From contig NZ_MVHF01000013.1 in the NCBI RefSeq assembly GCF_002086485.1, positions 1 through 64,000 on the forward strand: a stretch of 64,000 nt of DNA, in the 5' to 3' direction. Positions 24,455 through 33,095 of the stretch are shown piece by piece. Source of the stretch: Mycobacterium aquaticum (lineage in GTDB: Bacteria; Actinomycetota; Actinomycetes; Mycobacteriales; Mycobacteriaceae). The position numbers and the translations under genes are program-made. The stretch's first letter is position 1. Each line of letters begins with the position of its first letter. The notes beneath the pieces are model-generated. The model was not told the DNA's origin. It was given only the letters and a program-made list of their open reading frames with translations, and did no database searches.

Positions 24455-25669
24455 GTGAACCTCGACGGCAATCAAGCATCCATCCGGGAGGCCATCGACG
24501 CCGGGCTGCTCTCCGGCGCGGTCACGCTGGTCTGGCAGTCGGGGAAGGTCCTGCAGGTCAACGAGCTGGGCTACCGCGACGTCGACGCCCGGCTGCCGAT
24601 GCAGCGCGACACCATCTTCCGGATCGCGTCGATGTCCAAGCCGGTGACCATCGCCGCCGCGATGGCTCTGCTGGAAGAGGGCAAGCTGCGTCTCGACGAG
24701 CCGGTCACCGGGTGGCTGCCCGAACTGGCCGACATGCGGGTGCTGACCGAACCCCGCGGCCCGCTGGACCGCACCGAACCGGCCCGCCGACCCATCACGT
24801 TCGACGACCTGATGACCCACCGCAGCGGTCTGGCCTACGTGTTCTCGGTGCTCGGCCCGCTGAGCCGGGAGTACGGAAAGCTGCCGTTGCGCCAGGACCA
24901 GGACCGGTGGCTGGCCGCGTTGGCCGAGTTGCCGCTCGCCCACCAGCCGGGCGCTCGGCTCACCTACAGCCACGGCACCGACGTGCTGGGCATCGCACTG
25001 TCGCGGATCGAGGGCAAGCCGCTCGCGCAGGTGTTGGCCGAGCGCATCTTCGAGCCGGTGGGCATGACCGACACCGCGTTCTCGGTGACCCCCGCGGGGC
25101 GACGCCGCGCGGCGACGATGTACCAACTCGACAGCACGGCCGCCGAGGGAACGCTGTTGCGCGATGACGTGATGGGGCCGCCGCCGATCGTGGACCCGCC
25201 GTTCTGCACCGGCGGCTCGGGCCTGTTCTCGACCGTCGACGACTATCTGCGGTTCGCCCGCATGCTGCTGGCCGGTGGCACCGTCGACGGGGTACGGGTG
25301 CTCTCCGAGCAATCGGTCACGTTGATGCGCACCGACCGGCTGACCGCCGAGCAGAAGCAGTATCCCTTTCTGGGAGCGCCGTTCTGGGTGGGCCGTGGGT
25401 TCGGGCTGAACCTGTCGTTGGTGACCGATCCGGCGAAGTCTCGGCAGTTGTACGGGCCCGGCGGGTTGGGGACGTTCAGCTGGCCGGGCGCGTACGGCAC
25501 GTGGTGGCAGGCCGATCCGTCGGCCGATCTGATCCTGCTGTACCTGATCCAGAACCATCCGGAGATGTCGGTGGACGCTGCCGCGGTCGCCGGCAACACC
25601 TCACTGGCCCGGCTGCAGTCGGCGCAGCCCCGCTTCGTCCGGCGCACCTACCAGGCCCTCGAATGCTGA
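24455..25669 (+). CDS. Serine hydrolase of the beta-lactamase class C fold (EstB-like)
   Basis: A 404-aa protein without a signal peptide. The nucleophile tetrad SxxK is SMSK (Ser59-Lys62), and TYSHG supplies the catalytic Tyr in the YxN position. The rest follows the class C / penicillin-binding-protein-like family (FRIASMSKP, LDEPVTGWLPELADM, LMTHRSGL). Cytoplasmic members are mostly esterases, so resistance to beta-lactams should not be assumed. The start is GTG 24455. A 13-bp perfect hairpin lies after its stop. Confidence 0.88.
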   Translation: MNLDGNQASIREAIDAGLLSGAVTLVWQSGKVLQVNELGYRDVDARLPMQRDTIFRIASMSKPVTIAAAMALLEEGKLRLDEPVTGWLPELADMRVLTEPRGPLDRTEPARRPITFDDLMTHRSGLAYVFSVLGPLSREYGKLPLRQDQDRWLAALAELPLAHQPGARLTYSHGTDVLGIALSRIEGKPLAQVLAERIFEPVGMTDTAFSVTPAGRRRAATMYQLDSTAAEGTLLRDDVMGPPPIVDPPFCTGGSGLFSTVDDYLRFARMLLAGGTVDGVRVLSEQSVTLMRTDRLTAEQKQYPFLGAPFWVGRGFGLNLSLVTDPAKSRQLYGPGGLGTFSWPGAYGTWWQADPSADLILLYLIQNHPEMSVDAAAVAGNTSLARLQSAQPRFVRRTYQALEC

Positions 25670-25678
25670 TGTTGAGCC

Positions 25679-25723
25679 TGCGGTGAGGGCGGCAACGTTC
25701 GAGCGGTCAACGCCCTCACCGCA
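25679..25723. terminator. Bidirectional hairpin between convergent genes
   Basis: The perfect 13-bp arms TGCGGTGAGGGCG (25679-25691) and its complement (25711-25723) flank a 19-nt loop. The hairpin is centred between the stop codons of the hydrolase (+) and the flavoprotein (-), 9 and 20 bp away, so it can terminate both transcripts. Confidence 0.7.
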
Positions 25724-25743
25724 GAGTCAACGCACGAGATCGC

Positions 25744-28443
25744 TCAGCCCGCCCGCGACAACGCGTGCCGCGCATACGCCCGGACATCGGCGTCACCGTC
25801 GTCGAGTGCACCGGTGAGCGCCTCCCGGGCTGCGTCCTCGGTCCCCACCCAGCGGCTCAAGCTGAGCACAGCGGCCTTGCGGACGTCGAGATGCTGGTCG
25901 GTCAACGCCTGCGAGAGCGAGGGCACCGCGACCGCGGGCGGTGCGCCGGCCAACGCGCGCGCCGCGCCCTGACGGATCTGCCAGGCCGACTCCCCCAGTG
26001 CGCGTTGCACATCGGGCACGTCGACATCGTCGCAGCCGACCGCGCCCAGCGACGCCAGGGCGGCCGCACGCACCAACGGGTCCGGGTCGGCAAGCAATTC
26101 GCGCACCGCGGCTGCGCCGGAACGCAGCGTCGCCAACCCGTTGGCGGCGGCGATCCGCACCTCCCGGTTGGTGTCGCGGGTCGCCTCGGACACCCCCGCT
26201 GCGTCGTCGACGGACACCAGGGCCCGCACCGCCTCGATCCGCACCCGGTGATCGGGGTCGGCAACCGCCGCGCGGTAGGCGTCGGCAGTACCGACCCGTC
26301 GGGCACTCAGCACGTACACCGTGACCGCACGCACCACCGGATCCGGTGACTGCAACCGGTCGGCGAACTGCGCGGGCGCAGGCAGCACCTCGACGAGTTC
26401 CCGGACGCCGTCGGCGGTTTCCTGCCGCACCGCGGCATCCTCGTCGTCCAGGGCGGTGATCAGTCCCGCCTGGTAACCATCGGGCAACTGCTCGACCAAC
26501 GTGGCGACCGCGGTGCGCCGCACCCCCGGATCCTCGTCGGCCAGGTAGTCGCCCAGCTCCGCCAGCGACGGCTCCTGCAGGGCCAGCACGGCGGCGATCC
26601 GCGGTGACGGCGGCTGCACCGGAGCCTCGGTGCGCACGCGTGAGCGCGGTTCGGCCGGAGCCCTCCCGCCATGCAGTTCGGGCTGCTCGACCGGCGTCAC
26701 GGGATGATCGGACGGCAGATGCTCCAGCCCGGGCACCGGCACGAAATACGGTGCCACCGGCCGCTTGACGAACCGCATCGTGCCGTCGGCGTCCTTGTAC
26801 AGGTTCAGGTGGTAACGCCATCCCCGGTCATCACGGTCGGGCAGGTCGGCACGCTCGTGGTAGAGCCCCCAGCGCGATTCGGTGCGGGTCAGCGACGAGC
26901 GGGCCGCCATCTCCGCGCAGTCGCGGATGAACGACACCTCGGCGGCACGCATCAGTTCATGTGGGGTGCGCGCGCCGATTCCGGCCACCTCACCGGTCAT
27001 CCGCTCGAAGGTCTGCACCGCGATCGACAGCTTGGTCGCCGTCTTGGGCGGTGCCACATAGTCGTTGACGAAACGTCGCAGCTTGTATTCGACCTGAGGC
27101 TGGGGCGGGCCGTCGGGTTGGCGCAGCGGCCGGTAGATGAGCTCGTGCGCCTCGGCCAGCTGATCCGTCGGAAGCTGTTGCGGCAGTTCAACACCGGTCA
27201 GCGTGGACGCTGCGTGCTCGCCGGCGAGATCACCGTAGACGAAGGCCCCGATCATGTAGTTGTGCGGCACGCAGGCCAGGTCGCCCGCCGCGTACAGCCC
27301 GGGCACCGTGGTGCGGGCATGTTCGTCGACCCACACGCCCGACGCGGAATGTCCACTGCACAAACCGATCTCGGAGATATGCATCTCGATGTCGTGGCTG
27401 CGGTAGTCATGTCCGCGGTTGGCGTGGAACGTGCCGCGGGTGGGCCGTTCGGTGGTGTGCAGGATGTTCTCGATGGCCGTGAGCGTCTCGTCGGAGAGAT
27501 GGCTGAGCTTGAGGTAGATCGGGCCACGGGCCGATTCGATCTCCTGCTTGACCTCCGCCATCATCTGGCCCGACCAGTAGTCGGAGTCGACGAACCGCTC
27601 GCCGAGAGCGTTGACCTGGTAGCCGCCGAACGGGTTGGCCACATACGCGCACGCCGGCCCGTTGTAGTCCTTGATCAGCGGATTGACCTGGAAACACTCG
27701 ATACCGGAGAGCTCGGCCCCGGCGTGGTACGCCATCGCGTAGCCGTCGCCGGCGTTGGTGGGGTTCTCGTAGGTGCCATACAGGTAACCCGACGCGGGCA
27801 GCCCCAGCCGCCCGCACGCCCCGGTCGCCAGGATCACGGCCTTCGCCGCGACGGTGACGAATTCCCCTGTGCGTGTGTTGAATGCGGCAGCCCCGACCGC
27901 CCTTCCGGTGTCCGGATCGGTCAGCACGCGCACCGGCATGAACCGGTTCTCGATGCGGATCTTCTCGCGCATCGAGCGTTGCCGCAGGACGCGGTACAGC
28001 GCTTTCTTGACGTCCTTGCCTTCGGGCATCGGCAGCACGTAGGACCCCGAGCGGTGCACGCGGCGCACCGCGTACTCACCGTGTTCGTCTTTCTCGAATT
28101 TCACGCCGTAGCGCTCGAGCCGCTGCACCATGGCGAAACCACGGGTCGCGGTTTGATAGATGGTGCGCTGGTTGACGATTCCGTCGTTGGCCCGGGTGAT
28201 CTCGGCGACGTAGTCCTCGGGCACGGCCTTGCCGGGGATGACGGCGTTGTTCACCCCGTCCATGCCCATGGCCAGTGCACCGGAATGCCGCACGTGCGCC
28301 TTTTCCAGCAGGAGCACCTGCGCACCGTTCTCGGCCGCCGTCAGCGCCGCCATCGTGCCTGCGGTACCGCCGCCGATCACCAGCACGTCGCACTCGAGGC
28401 GCAGCGCGTCGGCGATGTCGGGGATGACGGTGGATTCGCTCAT
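25744..28443 (-). CDS. AprA/fumarate-reductase-like FAD protein with C-terminal HEAT repeats
   Basis: An 899-aa flavoprotein. Residues about 15-600 form an FRD/SDH-type FAD domain starting DVLVIGGGTAGTMAALTAA, with YVLPMPEGKDV, GPIYLKLSHLSDE and the FAD-closing segment TTVPGLYAAGDLACVPHNY. The layout resembles adenylylsulfate reductase AprA more than fumarate reductase (inference). Residues about 614-899 are some eight HEAT-like repeats of the D-x-x-VR-x-x-A type. ATG 28443 overlaps the ABC ATPase stop as ATGA. An AprB-like ferredoxin in the same operon is the likely electron partner. The substrate is unknown. Confidence 0.85.
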   Translation of the reverse strand: MSESTVIPDIADALRLECDVLVIGGGTAGTMAALTAAENGAQVLLLEKAHVRHSGALAMGMDGVNNAVIPGKAVPEDYVAEITRANDGIVNQRTIYQTATRGFAMVQRLERYGVKFEKDEHGEYAVRRVHRSGSYVLPMPEGKDVKKALYRVLRQRSMREKIRIENRFMPVRVLTDPDTGRAVGAAAFNTRTGEFVTVAAKAVILATGACGRLGLPASGYLYGTYENPTNAGDGYAMAYHAGAELSGIECFQVNPLIKDYNGPACAYVANPFGGYQVNALGERFVDSDYWSGQMMAEVKQEIESARGPIYLKLSHLSDETLTAIENILHTTERPTRGTFHANRGHDYRSHDIEMHISEIGLCSGHSASGVWVDEHARTTVPGLYAAGDLACVPHNYMIGAFVYGDLAGEHAASTLTGVELPQQLPTDQLAEAHELIYRPLRQPDGPPQPQVEYKLRRFVNDYVAPPKTATKLSIAVQTFERMTGEVAGIGARTPHELMRAAEVSFIRDCAEMAARSSLTRTESRWGLYHERADLPDRDDRGWRYHLNLYKDADGTMRFVKRPVAPYFVPVPGLEHLPSDHPVTPVEQPELHGGRAPAEPRSRVRTEAPVQPPSPRIAAVLALQEPSLAELGDYLADEDPGVRRTAVATLVEQLPDGYQAGLITALDDEDAAVRQETADGVRELVEVLPAPAQFADRLQSPDPVVRAVTVYVLSARRVGTADAYRAAVADPDHRVRIEAVRALVSVDDAAGVSEATRDTNREVRIAAANGLATLRSGAAAVRELLADPDPLVRAAALASLGAVGCDDVDVPDVQRALGESAWQIRQGAARALAGAPPAVAVPSLSQALTDQHLDVRKAAVLSLSRWVGTEDAAREALTGALDDGDADVRAYARHALSRAG

Positions 28444-29189
28444 GATTGCTCCAGTGCGGCAATGATCTCGGCGCGCAACGCCGAGCGTCCAACATGGTCG
28501 GTACGGGGTTCGGGCACCTCCAGCAGCGCGCGCAGCGGTTGGCCGGCGCGGCCGAGGACGGCGACGCGGTCCCCCAGGGTCAACGCCTCGTCGACATCGT
28601 GGGTGACGAAGACGATCGTGGTCGGGTGGGCCCGCCAGGTGTCGATGAGCAGCCGCTGCATGGCGGCGCGGGTTTGGGTGTCCAGCGCGGCGAACGGCTC
28701 GTCCATCATCACCGCTCGGGGCGCACCGGCCAGGCCACGTGCCAACTGGACCCGTTGGCGCATGCCCCCGGAGAGGCTCTTGGGCAGGAAGTCGGCGAAG
28801 CCGGTCAACCCCACCTCGTCGATCCACCGCTCGGCGCGGCCGCGGCGGCCGGCCTTGGGCTCACCCCGAAGTTGCAGTGCCAGTTCGATGTTGGACCGCA
28901 CGGTGCGCCACGGTAGCAGGGCGCTGTCCTGAAACACCATGCCCCGATCCCGCGAGGTGGTGGTGACCGGCACGTCGTCGGCCAGCACCTGGCCTGCGTC
29001 GGGACGCAGCAGCCCGGTCAACGCGCGCAGCAGCGTCGACTTGCCGCAGCCCGACGGTCCGGTGAGCACCAGGATCTCGCCGGGCTGCACGGTCAGGCTC
29101 AGTCCATCGATGACCGGGCTTCCGGTGTAGGACAACGTGATTGCGTCGAGTTCCAGGCGCATACCGGCAGTCACGGTAGGAGTGCTCAT
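28440..29189 (-). CDS. ABC transporter ATPase, sulfonate/nitrate/taurine type
   Basis: A 249-aa ATP-binding subunit with Walker A GPSGCGKST, Q-loop MVFQDSALLPW, signature LSGGMRQRVQLARGLA, Walker B VMMDEPFAALD and switch histidine in FVTHDVDEAL. Q-loop and length match the SsuB/TauB/NrtD family that energises uptake of sulfonates, nitrate or similar small anions. ATG 29189 overlaps the permease stop, and its own stop overlaps the flavoprotein ATG. Confidence 0.92.
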   Translation of the reverse strand: MSTPTVTAGMRLELDAITLSYTGSPVIDGLSLTVQPGEILVLTGPSGCGKSTLLRALTGLLRPDAGQVLADDVPVTTTSRDRGMVFQDSALLPWRTVRSNIELALQLRGEPKAGRRGRAERWIDEVGLTGFADFLPKSLSGGMRQRVQLARGLAGAPRAVMMDEPFAALDTQTRAAMQRLLIDTWRAHPTTIVFVTHDVDEALTLGDRVAVLGRAGQPLRALLEVPEPRTDHVGRSALRAEIIAALEQS

Positions 29190-30049
29190 CGGGTCGTCTC
29201 CTCTGCGCGCGGGAGCCACCGGGTGGCGCGACGACCGATCAGCTCCACCGCCGCTGCCGTGCCGAAACCCAGCACGCCGATGGTGATGATGCCGACGAAC
29301 ACGTCGGGATAGTTCAGCACCGTGTACGCCTGCCACGTGCGGTAGCCGACACCGAGGCGGCCCGAGATCATCTCGGCTGACACCACGCAGATCCACGCGA
29401 CACCCATGCCCACCGAGAGCCCGCCGAACAGGCCGGGCAGGATGCCCGGCAGCACGACGAGCCGCAGCACGTCGAGGCGTCCACCTCCCAGAGTGCGCAC
29501 CGAGTCCTCCCAGATGGTCGGCAGGGCGCGCACCGCGTGCCGCACGCTGACCATGATCGGGAAGTACGCCGCCAGGAATGTGATGAACACGATTCCGGCC
29601 TCGTCGCTGGGAAACAGCAGGATGGCCACCGGCACCATCGCGATGGCCGGGATCGGCCGGGCCAGTTCGGTCAATGGACCGAGGATGTCGGCGAACAGCG
29701 TTGAGCGGCCCAGCAGGATGCCGGTGATCACGCCGACGACCGCTGCCAGTCCGAAACCGGTGAGAATCCGGATCAGCGATTGGCCCAGATCCAGCCAGTA
29801 CTGCTCGGCTCCGACCCGGTGCGCCAACGCCGCCGCGATCTCGGTGACGGTCGGCAGGGTGTCGAAACGCAGTCCGGCGCGCACGTGGTTGGCCGTCAGC
29901 ACCTGCCACAGCCCGACGGCGGCGAGCACCGACGCCACCCGCACCAGGCGGTGCGGCCACGGGGAGGCGGTGCGGCGACGGTTCACCTCCCGGGGAGCAG
30001 CGGCTGGGGTCGAGATACCCGAGACCGGGACGGCGTCGGTGGCAGTCAT
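29186..30049 (-). CDS. ABC transporter permease, sulfonate/nitrate/taurine type
   Basis: A 287-aa inner-membrane protein with about six transmembrane helices. The first is SVLAAVGLWQVLTA. The EAA-loop region that docks the ATPase reads DSVRTLGGGRLDVLRLVVLP, typical of SsuC/TauC permeases. It overlaps the substrate-binding protein gene upstream and the ATPase gene downstream by ATGA junctions. Confidence 0.92.
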   Translation of the reverse strand: MTATDAVPVSGISTPAAAPREVNRRRTASPWPHRLVRVASVLAAVGLWQVLTANHVRAGLRFDTLPTVTEIAAALAHRVGAEQYWLDLGQSLIRILTGFGLAAVVGVITGILLGRSTLFADILGPLTELARPIPAIAMVPVAILLFPSDEAGIVFITFLAAYFPIMVSVRHAVRALPTIWEDSVRTLGGGRLDVLRLVVLPGILPGLFGGLSVGMGVAWICVVSAEMISGRLGVGYRTWQAYTVLNYPDVFVGIITIGVLGFGTAAAVELIGRRATRWLPRAEETTR

Positions 30050-31464
30050 ACCGCACCTGCCAAGGCCTGCTGGTAGTCGACGACGGCGCTGCCCGGGTGC
30101 GCATGGGCGTAGCGCTGTGCGCCCGCGGTGGTACCGAACGGCAGGTAGTTGGCGCCGTCATGGATCCAGACCGCCTTGTCGGCGAACCACCGGGTGCCCA
30201 GTTCGGCATCCGGGACATAGGCGGCGCGGACCTTCGCGCCGCGGGCCTGGGCGTCGCGGATCGCCTTGAGCAGGCAGGTCGGATTGGCTGCGGCCGTGGT
30301 GCTGTCAGTGCCGTCCAGCCACAGCTCACTGGCCGTCGCCGGATTGTCGACGGGCGCCTGGCACAGCTCGTCGGTGCCGCCGAGCACCGACGGATTCGCC
30401 GCCGACTTCAGTGCCGCGTCGTAATCCTTGCCGCGGGCGGCGTACGCGGCACGCAGCGGACCATCCTGGACGAACCCGGTGACGTCGAGGTCGGCGAAGG
30501 TGCCGATCGATTTCAGGTACGGCACATCACCTTTGAGTGCTGCCACGAGCGACGGCTTGAGTGTGGTGTCGAATGACGTGCCGCCGGGGCCGTTGTAGAG
30601 GTAGACCACCTCCTGCGGCAAGCCGCTGCCGTCGGCCACGATCTTCGCCGCCTCAAGCGGTTTCGAGTTGAGGAAGTCGGTCGCGTCGAGCTGGGCCTGC
30701 AGAAACGCGTCGAGCACCTCCGGATGCTCAGCGGCGTACGCACGGCGCACCACCACACCGTGCAGGGTCGGGTAGTTCAGCTCGGCCCCGTCGTAGAGCA
30801 ACCGCGCCTTGCCCTGCTGCACCAGCAGGCCGGGCCACGCGACGAACTGCGAAAGAGCTTGGACCTGACCGGATTCCAAGGAAGACGCGCCGACCTGTGG
30901 CTGCTGGTTGAGCACCTCGACCCCGGTCTTGGGATCGATACCGTCCTTGCCGAGCGCCTGCACCAGCATGCCGTGCCCGGCCGATCCGACGCTGGCCGAC
31001 ACCTTCTTGCCCGCCAGGTCGGCCAATGTCTGTGCTGGTGAATTCGGGGCCACCACAACCATGTTCAGCCCGCCCTTGGGGTTGTACCCGGTGACCGAGA
31101 CGATCTCGGTCTTGGCGCGCTCGTTGGCCTGCGTCTTCGAACCGTTGATCAGCATGGGGTAATCGCCCATCGAACCGATGTCGATCTTCTCGGCCACCAT
31201 CTGCGCGGTGATGGGTGCGCCGGTGTCATAGTCCTGCCAGGTCACGTTGTACTTGGTGCCGGTGCGGGTGGTGATGTCGGCCAGTCGTCGTTCCAGGTAA
31301 CCCTGGGCGCGCAGCAGTGTTCCGGCCGTGACGGTGTTGATGGTCTTGGACTGGTAGCCGACGACGACGTCGACGGTATTTGCCGACTTCGTCGCCGAGT
31401 CCAGCGAGCAACCGGCCGAGGCGAGCGTGACGCCGACGGCAAGGGCGATCAGGGCTGTTTTCAC
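30046..31464 (-). CDS. ABC substrate-binding lipoprotein with NosL-like C-terminal domain
   Basis: A 472-aa exported protein. A signal peptide ends in ASAGC (lipidation at about Cys19). Residues about 30-355 are an SsuA/NMT1-type periplasmic binding domain (VVVGYQSKTINTVTAGTLL, KIDIGSMGDYPMLING, LAGKKVSASVGSAGHGM). Residues about 364-472 form an extra domain with the order AAYVPDAELGTRW, FADKAVWIHDG, LPFGTTAGAQRYAHAHPG. This matches the plan of NosL, a copper-binding accessory lipoprotein. SsuA-like proteins normally end near 330 residues, so this is a fusion. The ligand is unknown. Confidence 0.85.
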   Translation of the reverse strand: MKTALIALAVGVTLASAGCSLDSATKSANTVDVVVGYQSKTINTVTAGTLLRAQGYLERRLADITTRTGTKYNVTWQDYDTGAPITAQMVAEKIDIGSMGDYPMLINGSKTQANERAKTEIVSVTGYNPKGGLNMVVVAPNSPAQTLADLAGKKVSASVGSAGHGMLVQALGKDGIDPKTGVEVLNQQPQVGASSLESGQVQALSQFVAWPGLLVQQGKARLLYDGAELNYPTLHGVVVRRAYAAEHPEVLDAFLQAQLDATDFLNSKPLEAAKIVADGSGLPQEVVYLYNGPGGTSFDTTLKPSLVAALKGDVPYLKSIGTFADLDVTGFVQDGPLRAAYAARGKDYDAALKSAANPSVLGGTDELCQAPVDNPATASELWLDGTDSTTAAANPTCLLKAIRDAQARGAKVRAAYVPDAELGTRWFADKAVWIHDGANYLPFGTTAGAQRYAHAHPGSAVVDYQQALAGAV

Positions 31465-31473
31465 TTCGGTCCT

Positions 31474-31701
31474 CTAACGGATCAGGTAGGGCATGTTGAT
31501 GTGGACGGCGCCGGTGGGGCAGCGGGCGGCGCACGGCCCGCAGTACCAGCACTCGTCAACGTGCATGTAGGCCTTGCCGTTGGTGGGGTTGATGGCCAGC
31601 GCGTCAAGAGGACAGACGTCGACGCACAACGTGCAGCCCTCGATACACAGCGACTCGTCGATCGTCACCGGGACGTCGGCGCGCTGATTGACCAGTGTCA
31701 T
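31474..31701 (-). CDS. Two-[4Fe-4S] ferredoxin, AprB-like
   Basis: A 75-aa protein with two cluster motifs: CIEGCTLCVDVCP (CxxxCxxCxxxCP) and CWYCGPCAARCP (CxxCxxCxxxCP). The segment after the second motif, TGAVHINMPYLIR, resembles the beta subunit of adenylylsulfate reductase (AprB), whose second motif also begins CW. It most likely carries electrons to or from the AprA-like flavoprotein of the same operon. ATG 31701 overlaps the GntR stop (ATGA); the binding-protein gene follows after 9 bp. Confidence 0.88.
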   Translation of the reverse strand: MTLVNQRADVPVTIDESLCIEGCTLCVDVCPLDALAINPTNGKAYMHVDECWYCGPCAARCPTGAVHINMPYLIR

Positions 31702-32453
31702 GTATCGCTCCTAAACAGGTTGCCGCGCATGGTGATTCGGTCACCACGCATCCGGATGTATTCGAGGTCGACGGGCCTGCCGTCGTCGAGGCTGGTGAGC
31801 CGCTCGGCCATCAAAAGCGCCGACCCGGCAGGCACCTGCAGGGTGGCCGCAGAATGCGGATCCGCCGAAACCGCTTCCAGCGCAAAGGTTGCCCCGCCCA
31901 GCCGCTGCCCGCTGACCTGCTCGATGAGGGAGAAAACATCGTTGGTCTCCAGCGGATAGCTGATCACCTGCTCCCCGATGTCGGGGACCAGGTACGTAAG
32001 GTCCAGCGACACGGGGAGTTCGCCGAGGTACCGCAGCCGTTCGATGTAGACCACCTGGGCGCCGGGTTCCAACGCCAGCTTGCGGGCCACGGCCGGCGGG
32101 GCTGCCAGGTGCAGCACCGCCCGGACCTCGTTGCGGACGTCGCCGTAGTCCTTGAACGTCTCTTTGAGTCCGACGAGCGCGTCGAGGCCGTGGTCGTACT
32201 TGCGGACCGCCACGTGGGTGCCGACCTTGGTGCCGCGGTCGATCAACCCTTCGTTCTTGAGCACGGAGAGGGCTTCGCGCACGGTGTTGCGGGAGACGAA
32301 GAACTCCCCCGCCAGTTCTGCCTCGGTGGGCAGGCTGCCCGTGTACGCCCCTTCGTAGATTTGGTGGCGCAGTACGTCGGCGACCTGACGGGCCTGGTCG
32401 GCGCGGGGACGCCGGATCGGCACCGGGCCGGGATGAGGTTCGGGCTGCGACAC
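31698..32453 (-). CDS. GntR-family regulator (HutC/UbiC-type ligand domain)
   Basis: A 251-aa transcription factor, first gene of the AprAB-like operon. Residues about 25-90 are the winged helix-turn-helix (VADVLRHQIYEGAY, LPTEAELAGEFFVSRNTVREAL). The rest is a UTRA (HutC-type) ligand-binding domain (VYIERLRYLGELPVSLDLTYLVPD ... RPVDLEYIRMRGD). GTG 32453 is used; the open frame extends upstream without homology. It probably senses the imported compound or a product and controls its own operon. Confidence 0.9.
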   Translation of the reverse strand: MSQPEPHPGPVPIRRPRADQARQVADVLRHQIYEGAYTGSLPTEAELAGEFFVSRNTVREALSVLKNEGLIDRGTKVGTHVAVRKYDHGLDALVGLKETFKDYGDVRNEVRAVLHLAAPPAVARKLALEPGAQVVYIERLRYLGELPVSLDLTYLVPDIGEQVISYPLETNDVFSLIEQVSGQRLGGATFALEAVSADPHSAATLQVPAGSALLMAERLTSLDDGRPVDLEYIRMRGDRITMRGNLFRSDT

Positions 32454-32684
32454 GCAAACACGGTAAGGGCGCGTATCCGGCCCCCGCAGTGCGGCGAATC
32501 CGCTGCCGGCGCAGGTTAACTGATTGCGCCGCCTGACAGCGTCCCGCACCTGGTCAAACCCGGTACCGGCCGGGTATTGCGCCACCTGCCGCGAGGCAAG
32601 AATTTACAATCGCGCTGATCGAAACGCGGATGCACCGCTTATGGTGACAACAGATGCATTGAACAACGGTCCAGGGAGGGCACC

Positions 32685-32981
32685 GTGAAGACACTGCAGC
32701 GCGCCGCCGTGCTCGTCGTCGCGGCATTCGTTCCGATGGCATTCACCGCGGCGGTCACGCCCGCGGTGAGCCGGGCAGACTGCGACAACGGCTCGTGGTG
32801 GGATCCCGTGACAAACAGTTGCCAGGCGCCGCTGGTGCCCAATTGCCCGGACGGCTGGTGGGATCCCGTCGCCAACACCTGCCGGCCCGCGATCAGCAGC
32901 ACGCCGCTGGGGTGTGACAACGGCTGGTGGTGGGATCCCGTCGCGAACGTGTGCCGGCCTCCGGTTTTGCCGCCCCAGTAG
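32685..32981 (+). CDS. Small secreted Cys protein with three WWDPV repeats
   Basis: A 98-aa protein with a signal peptide of about 31 residues ending VSRA. The mature part is three copies of a Cys-bounded unit of 15-16 residues with the core G-x-W-(W)-D-P-V-x-N-x-C, for example CDNGSWWDPVTNSC. That makes six cysteines, one pair per unit, likely disulfide-bonded outside the cell. The start is GTG 32685 after AGGGAGGG. Function unknown. It is divergent from the GntR gene and convergent with nusB, with a hairpin in between. Confidence 0.85.
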   Translation: MKTLQRAAVLVVAAFVPMAFTAAVTPAVSRADCDNGSWWDPVTNSCQAPLVPNCPDGWWDPVANTCRPAISSTPLGCDNGWWWDPVANVCRPPVLPPQ

Positions 32982-33095
32982 CGATTTCGTCGCTCGCACA
33001 TCTGAAGTACTTCGGCCACGAGGACATTTACCACATCCGGCGCTGCTGCAATTACCGTTGCACAGCGCTCGGCGAGCGCCGGTGACGACGAGCGC

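Noticed and set aside
24455..25669. Beta-lactam resistance gene
   Set aside because: SxxK and Tyr motifs are present but there is no signal peptide; the sequence type fits cytoplasmic esterases.
26671..28932. 753-codon open frame opposite the AprA-like gene
   Set aside because: Antisense shadow; runs across two real genes and has no recognisable domain.
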